10,679 nt of DNA, taken from NCBI GenBank assembly GCA_023151145.1, contig JAKLJM010000043.1:1-10679 (forward strand), written 5' to 3'. The translations under genes and the position numbers were made by a program. Each line of letters starts with the position of its first letter. Position 1 is the first letter of the stretch. Positions 1-5,000 of the stretch are shown in pieces. This DNA comes from Bacteriovoracaceae bacterium (GTDB lineage: Bacteria; Bdellovibrionota; Bacteriovoracia; Bacteriovoracales; Bacteriovoracaceae). Below the pieces are notes generated by a model, which worked only from the letters and a program-made list of their open reading frames with translations, had not been told where the DNA came from and ran no database searches.

Positions 1-2
1 AA

Positions 3-491
3 AACCAAAAAGTATCAAATGCCCTTGATAAATATCCTTGTCGCACAAGTCGAATTGATCGAGTGATGACTTATCGATTGGCCACAAAAGCCTCGCAATC
101 TTCAAATTATGTAAGCCCTTGGCACGTGGTTTCGACGATGGGGGGAAGTATTCAGGAGATTTTTTTTGGTGTTAGTCGATTTAATGATCTTTTAGTTGTG
201 AGTAGAGTAAAAGTAGGCAATGAACCAGTGCTGTATGCAACGGTCTTTTTTTGCGCAGGCAAAGAAGACGATGCCGATCGTCAGTTCTTAAACGATAAAG
301 CTTTTCTCACTCATTTCTATACTACTCCCACAGTGGGATTGCATCACAATGAAAGAAATTGCCAATTCAATGGAGCTTCGGCCAATACCTATTCATGCCT
401 AGATGACTCTGCCTTTTCCCTTGAGAACTCACCACCATGTCCTCCGGGATTAGAAAAAATTAACACAAAATTTCAGCCTATTTGTCATTAG
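3..491 (+). CDS. C-terminal part of a cysteine-containing protein of unknown family (5' truncated by window edge)
   Basis: The frame is open from the left edge to a TAG stop at 489-491, giving 162 residues. A GTG at 63 followed by ATG at 66 could be read as a start, but nothing like a Shine-Dalgarno sequence precedes it and coding continues upstream without a stop, so this is more likely the end of a larger gene. The visible part has no membrane segment. It is rich in Ser, Asn and aromatic residues and has about six cysteines: one near the start (KYPC), one in a hydrophobic strand (VFFC), and four in the last third (RNC, YSC, PPC and the final PICH). Scattered cysteines of this kind are typical of exported, disulfide-bonded or surface proteins, but no signal peptide is visible because the N-terminus is missing. 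I do not recognise the family. Its 3' end overlaps the convergent thiN by 14 nt. Confidence 0.6.
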   Translation, partial: NQKVSNALDKYPCRTSRIDRVMTYRLATKASQSSNYVSPWHVVSTMGGSIQEIFFGVSRFNDLLVVSRVKVGNEPVLYATVFFCAGKEDDADRQFLNDKAFLTHFYTTPTVGLHHNERNCQFNGASANTYSCLDDSAFSLENSPPCPPGLEKINTKFQPICH

Positions 492-1230
492 TAAAAAGCT
501 GATGACGTTGGTCTTTTTCTGCAAAAATCACTAAAAAGTTTTCTTCTGATTGGATGATCACCTCTCCATATGCAATATTGCTTAAGCCCTGTGATTGAAA
601 GGGGAGAAGGAGATTTTTCGAGTTAAAAGGATAAGCGACGTTACCGCTGATGTTGAGCAGTTGTTTTTTTAAAGTAAAAACAGAGAAGAGTCCTTGATGA
701 GTAAAATGATGATGTCCTTTACTAAAGAGTTTAATAAACTGATCGATCGTAACTTCTCGATGAAAAAATGATTCCACAGAAGAATTTGCGTAGTTTATAA
801 AATCATCCAACACACCTAAATTAGAAAGCTCGTGATCAAATCTTCCCCCTGAAAAACCTAGAAGTGTCAGTTTTCTGACTTTAGGCGAGAGTAATTTTAG
901 AGCAAATGATAAATCACTCTCATCTTTATTAGTAGGGAGTAAAAAGTCGAATTCTAATTCAGGATCAAGACATGAATCTTTATCTCCGATAATGAGAGAA
1001 TGGGCGCTAAAGCGTGAAAGTGATTGATGTTTTTTTAGCGCAGCTCCACCATCTATATAGAGGAGGTGGGTGCAATCAACGGGCAGTAGTGATGGATCGA
1101 TTGTTTTTAACCCAGGACCAATGATTAAAACATGTTCAGCCGCTTGAAGTTCTAGCCAAATTTTTTTAATTTTATCTTGTTTATTGAGTGATTTTGGTAA
1201 AAATTCCATTGGAAGAGCAGGAAAGAACAT
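478..1230 (-). CDS. thiN: thiamine pyrophosphokinase
   Basis: Thiamine pyrophosphokinase transfers pyrophosphate from ATP to thiamine, giving thiamine diphosphate and AMP in the cytoplasm. The 250-residue product carries the family's motif series in order: DGGA (60-63), GDKDS (82-86), the NKDESDLSFAL block (101-111) and GFSGGRFDHELSNL (125-138), which form the catalytic, Mg/ATP-binding half. The C-terminal half has the beta-rich thiamine-binding signature: GLFSVFTL, a YPF strand and GLSN near 216. No key motif is missing. The protein is somewhat longer than typical members because of about 30 extra N-terminal residues. The start is uncertain: ATG at 1230 and an in-frame ATG at codon 8 (1209) both lack a clear Shine-Dalgarno sequence. 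No other thiamine genes and no TPP riboswitch are visible nearby, so it probably acts as a salvage enzyme, which is inference. It is divergent from the 1316 gene and convergent with the left-edge gene. Confidence 0.88.
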   Translation of the reverse strand: MFFPALPMEFLPKSLNKQDKIKKIWLELQAAEHVLIIGPGLKTIDPSLLPVDCTHLLYIDGGAALKKHQSLSRFSAHSLIIGDKDSCLDPELEFDFLLPTNKDESDLSFALKLLSPKVRKLTLLGFSGGRFDHELSNLGVLDDFINYANSSVESFFHREVTIDQFIKLFSKGHHHFTHQGLFSVFTLKKQLLNISGNVAYPFNSKNLLLPFQSQGLSNIAYGEVIIQSEENFLVIFAEKDQRHQLFTNDK

Positions 1231-1275
1231 GTTAATTTGCCTAGGTTATTCGAGCATCGCCATTTATTAGCTAGT

Positions 1276-1302
1276 TTGTGATTAGTCATATCACGATTTT
1301 TT
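1276..1302 (+). promoter_or_regulatory. hairpin/inverted repeat with T-tract in the divergent thiN/1316 gap
   Basis: GTGAT (1278-1282) and ATCAC (1290-1294) form inverted arms around a 7-nt loop. The stem extends to 7 bp with a T-G wobble at 1277/1295 and a T-A pair at 1276/1296. Six T follow (1297-1302), immediately before the Shine-Dalgarno sequence of the downstream gene. It could be an operator shared by the two divergent genes, or a weak terminator/attenuator in the leader of the plus-strand gene. The half-site spacing does not fit the CRP consensus. Confidence 0.35.
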
Positions 1303-1315
1303 AAGAGTGAACACC

Positions 1316-2074
1316 ATGGACCCACGCGAACGTTTACTATCTTTGTTACGATTAAAGCCACATTTAATTGCCTTAGAGGAAGGGGATTCTTTTTTACGCA
1401 GTGATTTAGGGCGAAGCGAACTCGCTCAAATGGGATTGACGGTACAGCTATCCTTATGGGGAACCGGGAAATACCAAATGGTTTTCTGGTTTAAGCCAAG
1501 TGACCATTTACAAGATGAACAGACCTTGTTCAGTCAAAAACCTGAAGGTATTTTTTATCGCGAAATCCCTCAGAGTACTCATGAATTAGCAACGGGACGC
1601 GGGCATTTTATATTGTCTGCGCTTTTAAAACTTATTAATAATACGAACTTAAACCGTCTTATCCAGTTAGATTTCAGAGAATGGGATAGTTTTTTAAGAG
1701 AAAAAAATAGCGAAGCCTTAGTGGAAGATATGCTTTTATGGAAGGAAATATTTTTTCATTTAAAAATTCAAATCATTCATCAGTTATCCATGAGGTTTTT
1801 AAGTGTCAAGGAATTGTCTTTTCAAAGGCAAAATCCAGAATCTTTGAATTACCAAGAGAAAAATCTTTTTTTACTGGAGATTTTATCTGCCTTTCACCAA
1901 CTTTTTCCTCATGATCAATACCCTTTAACGGCGGTTGAAGCTACGGATTCAGATTATCAAGTGAAGTGGAAGCGCAAATTAAATGAAAGCGAAGAATTGA
2001 TATTTGAAGAACTCCTCTGCAAAAATTTCGTCACAGCCCCCCTCTTTCCAGTGAAATTGGTTGCCGTTAACTGA
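1316..2074 (+). CDS. hypothetical cytoplasmic protein, family not recognised
   Basis: The product has 252 residues. ATG at 1316 is chosen because AAGAG (1303-1307) lies 8 nt upstream; the in-frame GTG at 1307 would sit on top of that site and has none of its own. The N-terminus is hydrophilic (MDPRERLLSLLRLKPH), so there is no signal peptide, and no membrane span is visible. Residues of roughly 30-90 look like alternating beta strands with many aromatics (LSLWG, YQMVFWF, GIFYREI). The middle is helical and amphipathic, with a possible coiled or bundle region around LLWKEIFFHLKIQIIHQ, and a helical acidic/basic C-terminal stretch follows. There is a single cysteine near the end and no catalytic motif I can name. 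It starts an apparent run with the cytochrome c gene 50 nt downstream, but the link may be only positional. The function is unknown. Confidence 0.75.
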   Translation: MDPRERLLSLLRLKPHLIALEEGDSFLRSDLGRSELAQMGLTVQLSLWGTGKYQMVFWFKPSDHLQDEQTLFSQKPEGIFYREIPQSTHELATGRGHFILSALLKLINNTNLNRLIQLDFREWDSFLREKNSEALVEDMLLWKEIFFHLKIQIIHQLSMRFLSVKELSFQRQNPESLNYQEKNLFLLEILSAFHQLFPHDQYPLTAVEATDSDYQVKWKRKLNESEELIFEELLCKNFVTAPLFPVKLVAVN

Positions 2075-2095
2075 TAATTTGAAGTAAAATGCCAT

Positions 2096-2115
2096 TATAA
2101 CTTAATTGAACGAGG
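2096..2115 (+). promoter_or_regulatory. possible -10 element and Shine-Dalgarno site before the cytochrome c gene
   Basis: TATAAC at 2096-2101 resembles a sigma-70 -10 hexamer. GAGG at 2112-2115 lies 9 nt before the ATG at 2125 and fixes that start over the adjacent ATG at 2128. No convincing -35 is found at 16-18 nt spacing, so the promoter part is weak while the ribosome-binding site is well supported. Confidence 0.35.
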
Positions 2116-2124
2116 TCTATTACT

Positions 2125-2424
2125 ATGATGAAATATGCGATTTCTTCACTTCTTTTCTTTTCATTCGTGTCTACATTTGCTCAGGATGCAACCAAGGGCG
2201 CTGAGTTATATAAGCAATGTATTGCTTGTCATGGAGCTAAGGGAGAAGGGAATGTGGCCCAAAAAGCACCAAAACTTTCTGGTCAGTATGATTGGTATGT
2301 AGAAAGGCAAATCCTAGACATTAGAGAAGGTAAACTTCGCAAGAATGAAGTTATGATCCCATTTGTGTCAAAACTTTCTGCTCAAGACGTGAAAGATCTT
2401 GCAGCTTACATTAGTCAGCTTTAA
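2125..2424 (+). CDS. small periplasmic class I c-type cytochrome (c553-like)
   Basis: The product is a 99-residue exported electron carrier. Residues 1-19 are a Sec signal peptide (short basic start, hydrophobic SSLLFFSFVSTF, cleavage likely after A19, before QDA). The mature protein of about 80 residues has one haem-attachment motif, CIACH (32-36), with His36 the proximal ligand. Met77 in EVMIPFVSKL is the likely sixth ligand. The ending, LSAQDVKDLAAYISQL, is the usual C-terminal helix of this family. It therefore carries one covalent haem and should shuttle electrons in the periplasm between respiratory complexes; the partner is not identifiable here. GAGG 9 nt upstream supports the ATG at 2125. 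A strong terminator begins 25 nt after the stop, so this is the end of its transcription unit. It resembles the monohaem c553 and c4-domain families, but the exact subgroup is uncertain. Confidence 0.9.
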   Translation: MMKYAISSLLFFSFVSTFAQDATKGAELYKQCIACHGAKGEGNVAQKAPKLSGQYDWYVERQILDIREGKLRKNEVMIPFVSKLSAQDVKDLAAYISQL

Positions 2425-2448
2425 TCTATTTAAGAGATATAAGTAAAT

Positions 2449-2474
2449 TGGGGGCACGGAGCCCCCATTTTTTT
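2449..2474 (+). terminator. Rho-independent terminator after the cytochrome c gene
   Basis: A perfect 7-bp GC-rich stem, TGGGGGC (2449-2455) with GCCCCCA (2461-2467), encloses the 5-nt loop ACGGA and is followed by seven T (2468-2474). This is a canonical intrinsic terminator. The next gene's ribosome-binding site begins 3 nt further on. Confidence 0.92.
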
Positions 2475-2476
2475 GC

Positions 2477-2485
2477 AAGGGAAGG
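2477..2485 (+). promoter_or_regulatory. Shine-Dalgarno site deciding the GTG start of the acetyltransferase
   Basis: AAGGGAAGG ends 5 nt before the GTG at 2491. An in-frame TTG at 2473 lies inside the terminator T-tract and would be upstream of this site, so the GTG is preferred. Confidence 0.7.
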
Positions 2486-2490
2486 CCTCA

Positions 2491-2934
2491 GTGAAGTTAA
2501 AATTTCAAAAAGCAAAATCCAATAAAGATATTCAAAACATCTGCGACTACAATATAGACGCTTTTTCTGATTCGCCAGATTTCAATTGGAATTTGGACGA
2601 AATTCAAAATGAAGTGGCTGAGGGGTGGGAGCTCTATTCCGTGATGGTCGACGATGAAATCATCGCTGCTGTGTTCTTCAAAACAGATAAAACTACCCTT
2701 TATACCAAGAATACTGCCATTAAAGTGAGTTATCAGGGCAGTGGTTTTTCTCATAAAGTGAAAGAATACTTCGAAAAAGTAGCACGCGATAAGGGCTTAA
2801 AGCACATCGCTCACTACTGTCGAATCGACAATTTTAGGATGTATTCGTTAAATGAGTCCCATGGATACCGTAAAACTCCAAATAAATTTGGACCAGACGG
2901 CCAGGTGGTTGAGTGGATCAAGGATTTGAATTAG
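2491..2934 (+). CDS. GNAT-family N-acetyltransferase
   Basis: The product has 147 residues from the GTG at 2491, chosen for the purine-rich AAGGGAAGG just upstream. The fold order fits GNAT proteins: an N-terminal beta strand and helix (KLKFQKAKSNKDIQNICDYNIDAF), paired strands in the middle (LYSVMVDDEIIAAVFFKTD, then TLYTKNTAIKV), the acetyl-CoA pyrophosphate loop YQGSGFSHKV (around 85-95) corresponding to motif A (Q/R-x-x-G-x-G/A), a helix (KEYFEKVARDKG), a strand (HIAHYCRIDN), and the Asn/Tyr motif B region NFRMYSLNESHGYRKT. Such enzymes transfer an acetyl group from acetyl-CoA to an amine of a small molecule or protein; the substrate cannot be read from sequence. The gene stands alone on its side of the terminator at 2449-2474, so its expression is a puzzle (see findings). 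No terminator of its own is evident. Confidence 0.8.
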   Translation: MKLKFQKAKSNKDIQNICDYNIDAFSDSPDFNWNLDEIQNEVAEGWELYSVMVDDEIIAAVFFKTDKTTLYTKNTAIKVSYQGSGFSHKVKEYFEKVARDKGLKHIAHYCRIDNFRMYSLNESHGYRKTPNKFGPDGQVVEWIKDLN

Positions 2935-3102
2935 ATCCCTCGGAAAAGAGGAAGAAAAAATCATTTTTCATTGGGAGAAATGAAAGAAATAGCAGGGGAA
3001 TAAAGTTAAAAAAAATCATTTTTAAGTCGTTCGCGAGAGAAAAAAAAGAATAAAACTTAAAAAAAAATGAAAAAAAATTTGTGTTCCCTATAGACAAGCC
3101 GA

Positions 3103-3153
3103 AAATTCTCGATCAATAATAATTAAAAGAGTGATAATTTCTCTCGAGAATTT
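3103..3153. repeat. 10-bp perfect inverted repeat upstream of the SWIB gene
   Basis: AAATTCTCGA (3103-3112) is exactly inverted as TCGAGAATTT (3144-3153), with 31 nt between arms. The right arm also overlaps the self-complementary TCTCGAGA (3142-3149). The arrangement, 90-140 nt upstream of the start codon, suits an operator for a dimeric regulator or a long-loop RNA hairpin. The role is inferred only from position and symmetry. Confidence 0.4.
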
Positions 3154-3182
3154 GAAAAAAAAGAAAGTTTTTGATCATATTT

Positions 3183-3236
3183 TATAGTGAGATACTAACA
3201 ACACAACGTCGGATTAACTGTCGACTTTAACGGAGG
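3183..3236 (+). promoter_or_regulatory. candidate promoter and strong ribosome-binding site of the SWIB gene
   Basis: TATAGT at 3183-3188 matches the sigma-70 -10 hexamer at five of six positions and would give a 5' leader of roughly 45 nt. No good -35 lies at standard spacing; TTGATC at 3171-3176 is too close to be its partner. GGAGG at 3232-3236, 6 nt before the ATG, is an unusually complete Shine-Dalgarno site and predicts strong translation. The ribosome-binding site is secure and the promoter is tentative. Confidence 0.45.
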
Positions 3237-3242
3237 TCTACC

Positions 3243-3704
3243 ATGGCAGTAAAGAAAAAAGCAGCAGCGAAAGCTACTAAGAAAGCAGCTCCAAAAGCTA
3301 CTAAAAAAGCAGCTCCTAAAGCTACAAAAAAAGCAGCTCCTAAAGCAGCTCCAAAAGCTACTAAGAAAGCAGCTCCAAAAGCTACTAAAAAAGCAGCAGC
3401 TCCAAAAGCAGCTAAAGCTACAAAAAAAGTAGCAGCTCCAAAAGTTAAAAAAGCTAGAAAGCCAAATGAAGCTTTCATGAAAGCTCTTACTCCTTCAGCT
3501 CTTTTAGCTGAAATCGTAGGAAACAAGCCACTTCCAAGAACACAAGTTGTTAAGAAAGTTTGGGATTACATCAAGAAGAACAATCTTCAAAACCCAAAAA
3601 ACAAAAGAAACATTCTTGCTGACGATAAGTTACAAAAACTTTTCGGAAAGAAAGAAGTTACTATGTTCGAACTTGCTGGAATCGTTGGTAAGCACTTATC
3701 ATAA
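3243..3704 (+). CDS. SWIB/MDM2-domain protein with histone-H1-like Lys/Ala/Pro repeat tail
   Basis: The 153-residue protein has two parts. Residues 4-72 are almost only Lys, Ala, Thr and Pro, built from the octapeptide KATKKAAP (units at 10-17, 18-25, 26-33, 38-45 and variants to 66). This is a disordered, strongly basic tail like that of histone H1 and bacterial H1-like proteins, expected to bind DNA without sequence specificity. Residues 75-153 are a compact SWIB domain: ALTPSALLAEIVG, the LPRTQVVKKVWDYIKKNN helix, the NPKNKRNILADDKLQKLFG core and the closing MFELAGIVGKHLS helix. SWIB domains occur in eukaryotic chromatin remodellers and in some bacteria, including Chlamydia. A nucleoid-associated role is therefore likely, though the partner or target is unknown. 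The gene is monocistronic, with GGAGG 6 nt before the ATG and a strong terminator behind, consistent with an abundant protein. The tail's codons are nearly all A/T-ending. Confidence 0.9.
   Translation: MAVKKKAAAKATKKAAPKATKKAAPKATKKAAPKAAPKATKKAAPKATKKAAAPKAAKATKKVAAPKVKKARKPNEAFMKALTPSALLAEIVGNKPLPRTQVVKKVWDYIKKNNLQNPKNKRNILADDKLQKLFGKKEVTMFELAGIVGKHLS
3270..3440 (+). repeat. in-frame 24-bp tandem repeat coding KATKKAAP
   Basis: Near-identical 24-bp units lie at 3270-3293, 3294-3317, 3318-3341, 3354-3377 and 3378-3404 (the last with an extra Ala codon). A half unit of 12 bp sits at 3342-3353, and degenerate copies continue to about 3440. Units differ mainly at third positions, for example AAG/AAA and CCA/CCT. 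The half unit and the inserted Ala codon suggest past slippage or unequal recombination, always in multiples of three. Confidence 0.9.
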
Positions 3705-3731
3705 TTTCAAGCTGTAACGACTGAAATAAAG

Positions 3732-3758
3732 AACCCGCCTTACGGCGGGTTTTTTTTT
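3732..3758 (+). terminator. Rho-independent terminator after the SWIB gene, possibly bidirectional
   Basis: CCCGCC (3734-3739) pairs with GGCGGG (3744-3749) around the loop TTAC. Flanking AA/TT extend the stem to 8 bp, and nine T run from 3750 to 3758. On the other strand the same hairpin is preceded by A-rich sequence and followed by a moderately T-rich TTCTTTATTTC, so it may also end the convergent minus-strand gene, whose stop is 10 nt away. Confidence 0.95.
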
Positions 3759-3768
3759 GCTCAATTTT

Positions 3769-4935
3769 TTATTTTTTAATACCTTCGACTGATTTTCTGA
3801 GATTTTGATATTGGTCACGCCATTTTTGATCAATGTCTTTAATTTTAAGAAACTCGTGACAGCTTTTAACGATGGGTTGCCCCGTGTTTGCCTCGTTTAA
3901 CGACTTTAGGCAGTTTTCGGCATAAAGATCTAGGTATTCAGGGAAATTGGTTTTAAAGAGCTTAATGATCGCTAGATGGCGATCATAGCCAGGCCCTTGA
4001 AAGACCGTTTCACCCGGCAATGTTTTTAATTTTTTTAATCTTTCTAAAAGAAGCATTCGTTTTGGATAATCTTCCGCCAAGGTTTGTATAAAACTCCAAG
4101 CCAGATTTAAAGTATCACCGATTTCAGGGCTATCTAGAGTAAAGATGATGTAAAAAAGCTCTTCGTCAGATTTTTGAATAAGTTTATAGGATTTGAAATA
4201 TTCATAGAGGTCTAAGCGGTATAGTCTTCGACCTTCAAAGAGTTGTTCTTTTGTTGCTTCATACATTTTAACGCTACAGCTTTTGCTGATGTAGCTTTCT
4301 AGGCTTTCAGTTTTTTTTATGTTGCGGGCCTTGTCTTCACTGATTTTTTTTATCACCCATTGAGAGAGGTCAGTTTTTTGACAAAAAACCATGGCATCAG
4401 AGCTTTTATAAATAATGCTGAAAAGTTTATAAAGTTCTTCTGGAGCTAAGGATTTTTGATGTTTTTTTATAAACTGATAGGCCCATTCGCTGTCTTTTAT
4501 CGCTAAACTTAGTGAATGTCGTAAATCTTCAGTGCAGTTTGTTTCTTTTTTTTGAAAACACTGATCAAAATATTGGTTTAAAAACTGATTTTTTTTAAAA
4601 AGAAAATGTTCATCATCTCGGAAGGGATAGAGGTCTGAGCGTTTATTGATTTCTCTTAAAGTGGTTCGCGCATAGTTTTTTTCACGCATTAAACGATTGA
4701 TCCACTCAATGGACATGGTTTGAACCAATTCTTTCCAGCGCTCTTTTCGCTCAGAAGGTCTAATGTCTAAATAGTGCTGAAAAAATTCATCGACGTTTTT
4801 TTCAACAGTCAGAAACTCCAGGTCTGCCATGGAATAAGAGGCCGCCAACAGAGTTGCTGGGGCACAAGCCATGCTGATAGCTAAAGTTAGGCTTAAGTAT
4901 GTTTTACGATAATGGTAAAAATTAGAGAATTTCAT
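3769..4935 (-). CDS. exported protein of unknown family
   Basis: The product has 388 residues. The N-terminus reads as a Sec signal peptide: a basic/polar n-region (MKFSNFYHYRKT), a hydrophobic core (YLSLTLAISMACAPATLL) and a likely cleavage site in LLAASYS around residues 32-33. Cys24 lies in SMAC, which is not a good lipobox, so a lipoprotein is less likely. The mature part, about 355 residues, is helix-rich and strongly charged (Lys/Glu), with no second membrane span. It has six cysteines (DQC, TNC, VFC, KSC, ENC, KSC), an even number compatible with periplasmic disulfides. The repeated helix-pair character recalls helical-repeat scaffolds, but I cannot assign a family or an active site. 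ATG at 4935 has no good Shine-Dalgarno sequence. The gene is divergent from udk across 65 nt and convergent with the SWIB gene. The function is unknown. Confidence 0.75.
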   Translation of the reverse strand: MKFSNFYHYRKTYLSLTLAISMACAPATLLAASYSMADLEFLTVEKNVDEFFQHYLDIRPSERKERWKELVQTMSIEWINRLMREKNYARTTLREINKRSDLYPFRDDEHFLFKKNQFLNQYFDQCFQKKETNCTEDLRHSLSLAIKDSEWAYQFIKKHQKSLAPEELYKLFSIIYKSSDAMVFCQKTDLSQWVIKKISEDKARNIKKTESLESYISKSCSVKMYEATKEQLFEGRRLYRLDLYEYFKSYKLIQKSDEELFYIIFTLDSPEIGDTLNLAWSFIQTLAEDYPKRMLLLERLKKLKTLPGETVFQGPGYDRHLAIIKLFKTNFPEYLDLYAENCLKSLNEANTGQPIVKSCHEFLKIKDIDQKWRDQYQNLRKSVEGIKK

Positions 4936-5000
4936 GAATAAATTTTAGGTTCTTCATTAGCTTGTAGTCAAATAAACCTTCAGATGTTAGCATAATCTTT
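4936..5000. promoter_or_regulatory. 65-nt divergent intergenic region with presumed promoters of the exported-protein gene and udk
   Basis: The two starts are 65 nt apart, so both promoters must lie here or inside the opposing gene. CATAAT at 4991-4996 resembles a -10 hexamer but would begin RNA at about the udk start codon; TTGTAG at 4962-4967 is too far (23 nt) to be its -35. Neither gene has a clear Shine-Dalgarno site. Confidence 0.3.

Larger units (their letters stand above)
2935..3242. other. 308-nt A-tract-rich intergenic region upstream of the SWIB gene
   Basis: No gene is found in either strand. The stretch is extremely A-rich, with A-runs at 2955-2960, 3008-3015, 3040-3047, 3059-3067 and 3070-3077. 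Their centres are spaced close to multiples of the helical repeat, so the DNA is probably bent. A 14-bp AT-rich direct repeat (AAAAAATCATTTTT) occurs at 2955-2968 and 3010-3023. A weak 7-bp hairpin (2966-2972 with 2979-2985) lacks a T-tract and is a poor terminator for the acetyltransferase. The 3' half holds an inverted repeat and promoter-like hexamers, described separately. Confidence 0.6.

Noticed and set aside
478..1230. TPP riboswitch near thiN
   Set aside because: The 85-nt gap upstream is too short and lacks the conserved THI-box elements such as CUGAGA.
1277..1295. Possible CRP-type site (TGTGA ... TCAC)
   Set aside because: The spacer between half sites is 9 nt instead of the 6 nt of the CRP consensus, and the second half lacks the final A.
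1152..1361. Minus-strand open frame of 69 codons overlapping the thiN start and the divergent gap
   Set aside because: It lies in another frame over thiN and the 1316 gene, has no ribosome-binding site, and its composition (Asn, Cys, Trp scatter) is that of a shadow frame.
2497..2754. Minus-strand 85-codon frame
   Set aside because: It lies entirely antisense to the acetyltransferase, which has recognisable GNAT motifs.
3243..3480. Possible CRISPR or foreign repeat array
   Set aside because: The 24-bp units are contiguous with no spacers, stay in frame and encode a repeated peptide, so this is a coding tandem repeat.
3227..3526. Minus-strand 99-codon frame full of Ala/Phe/Val resembling a membrane protein
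   Set aside because: It is the antisense of the Lys/Ala tandem repeat: AAA/GCA codons read backwards give Phe/Ala. The SWIB gene on the plus strand has the domain, ribosome-binding site and terminator.
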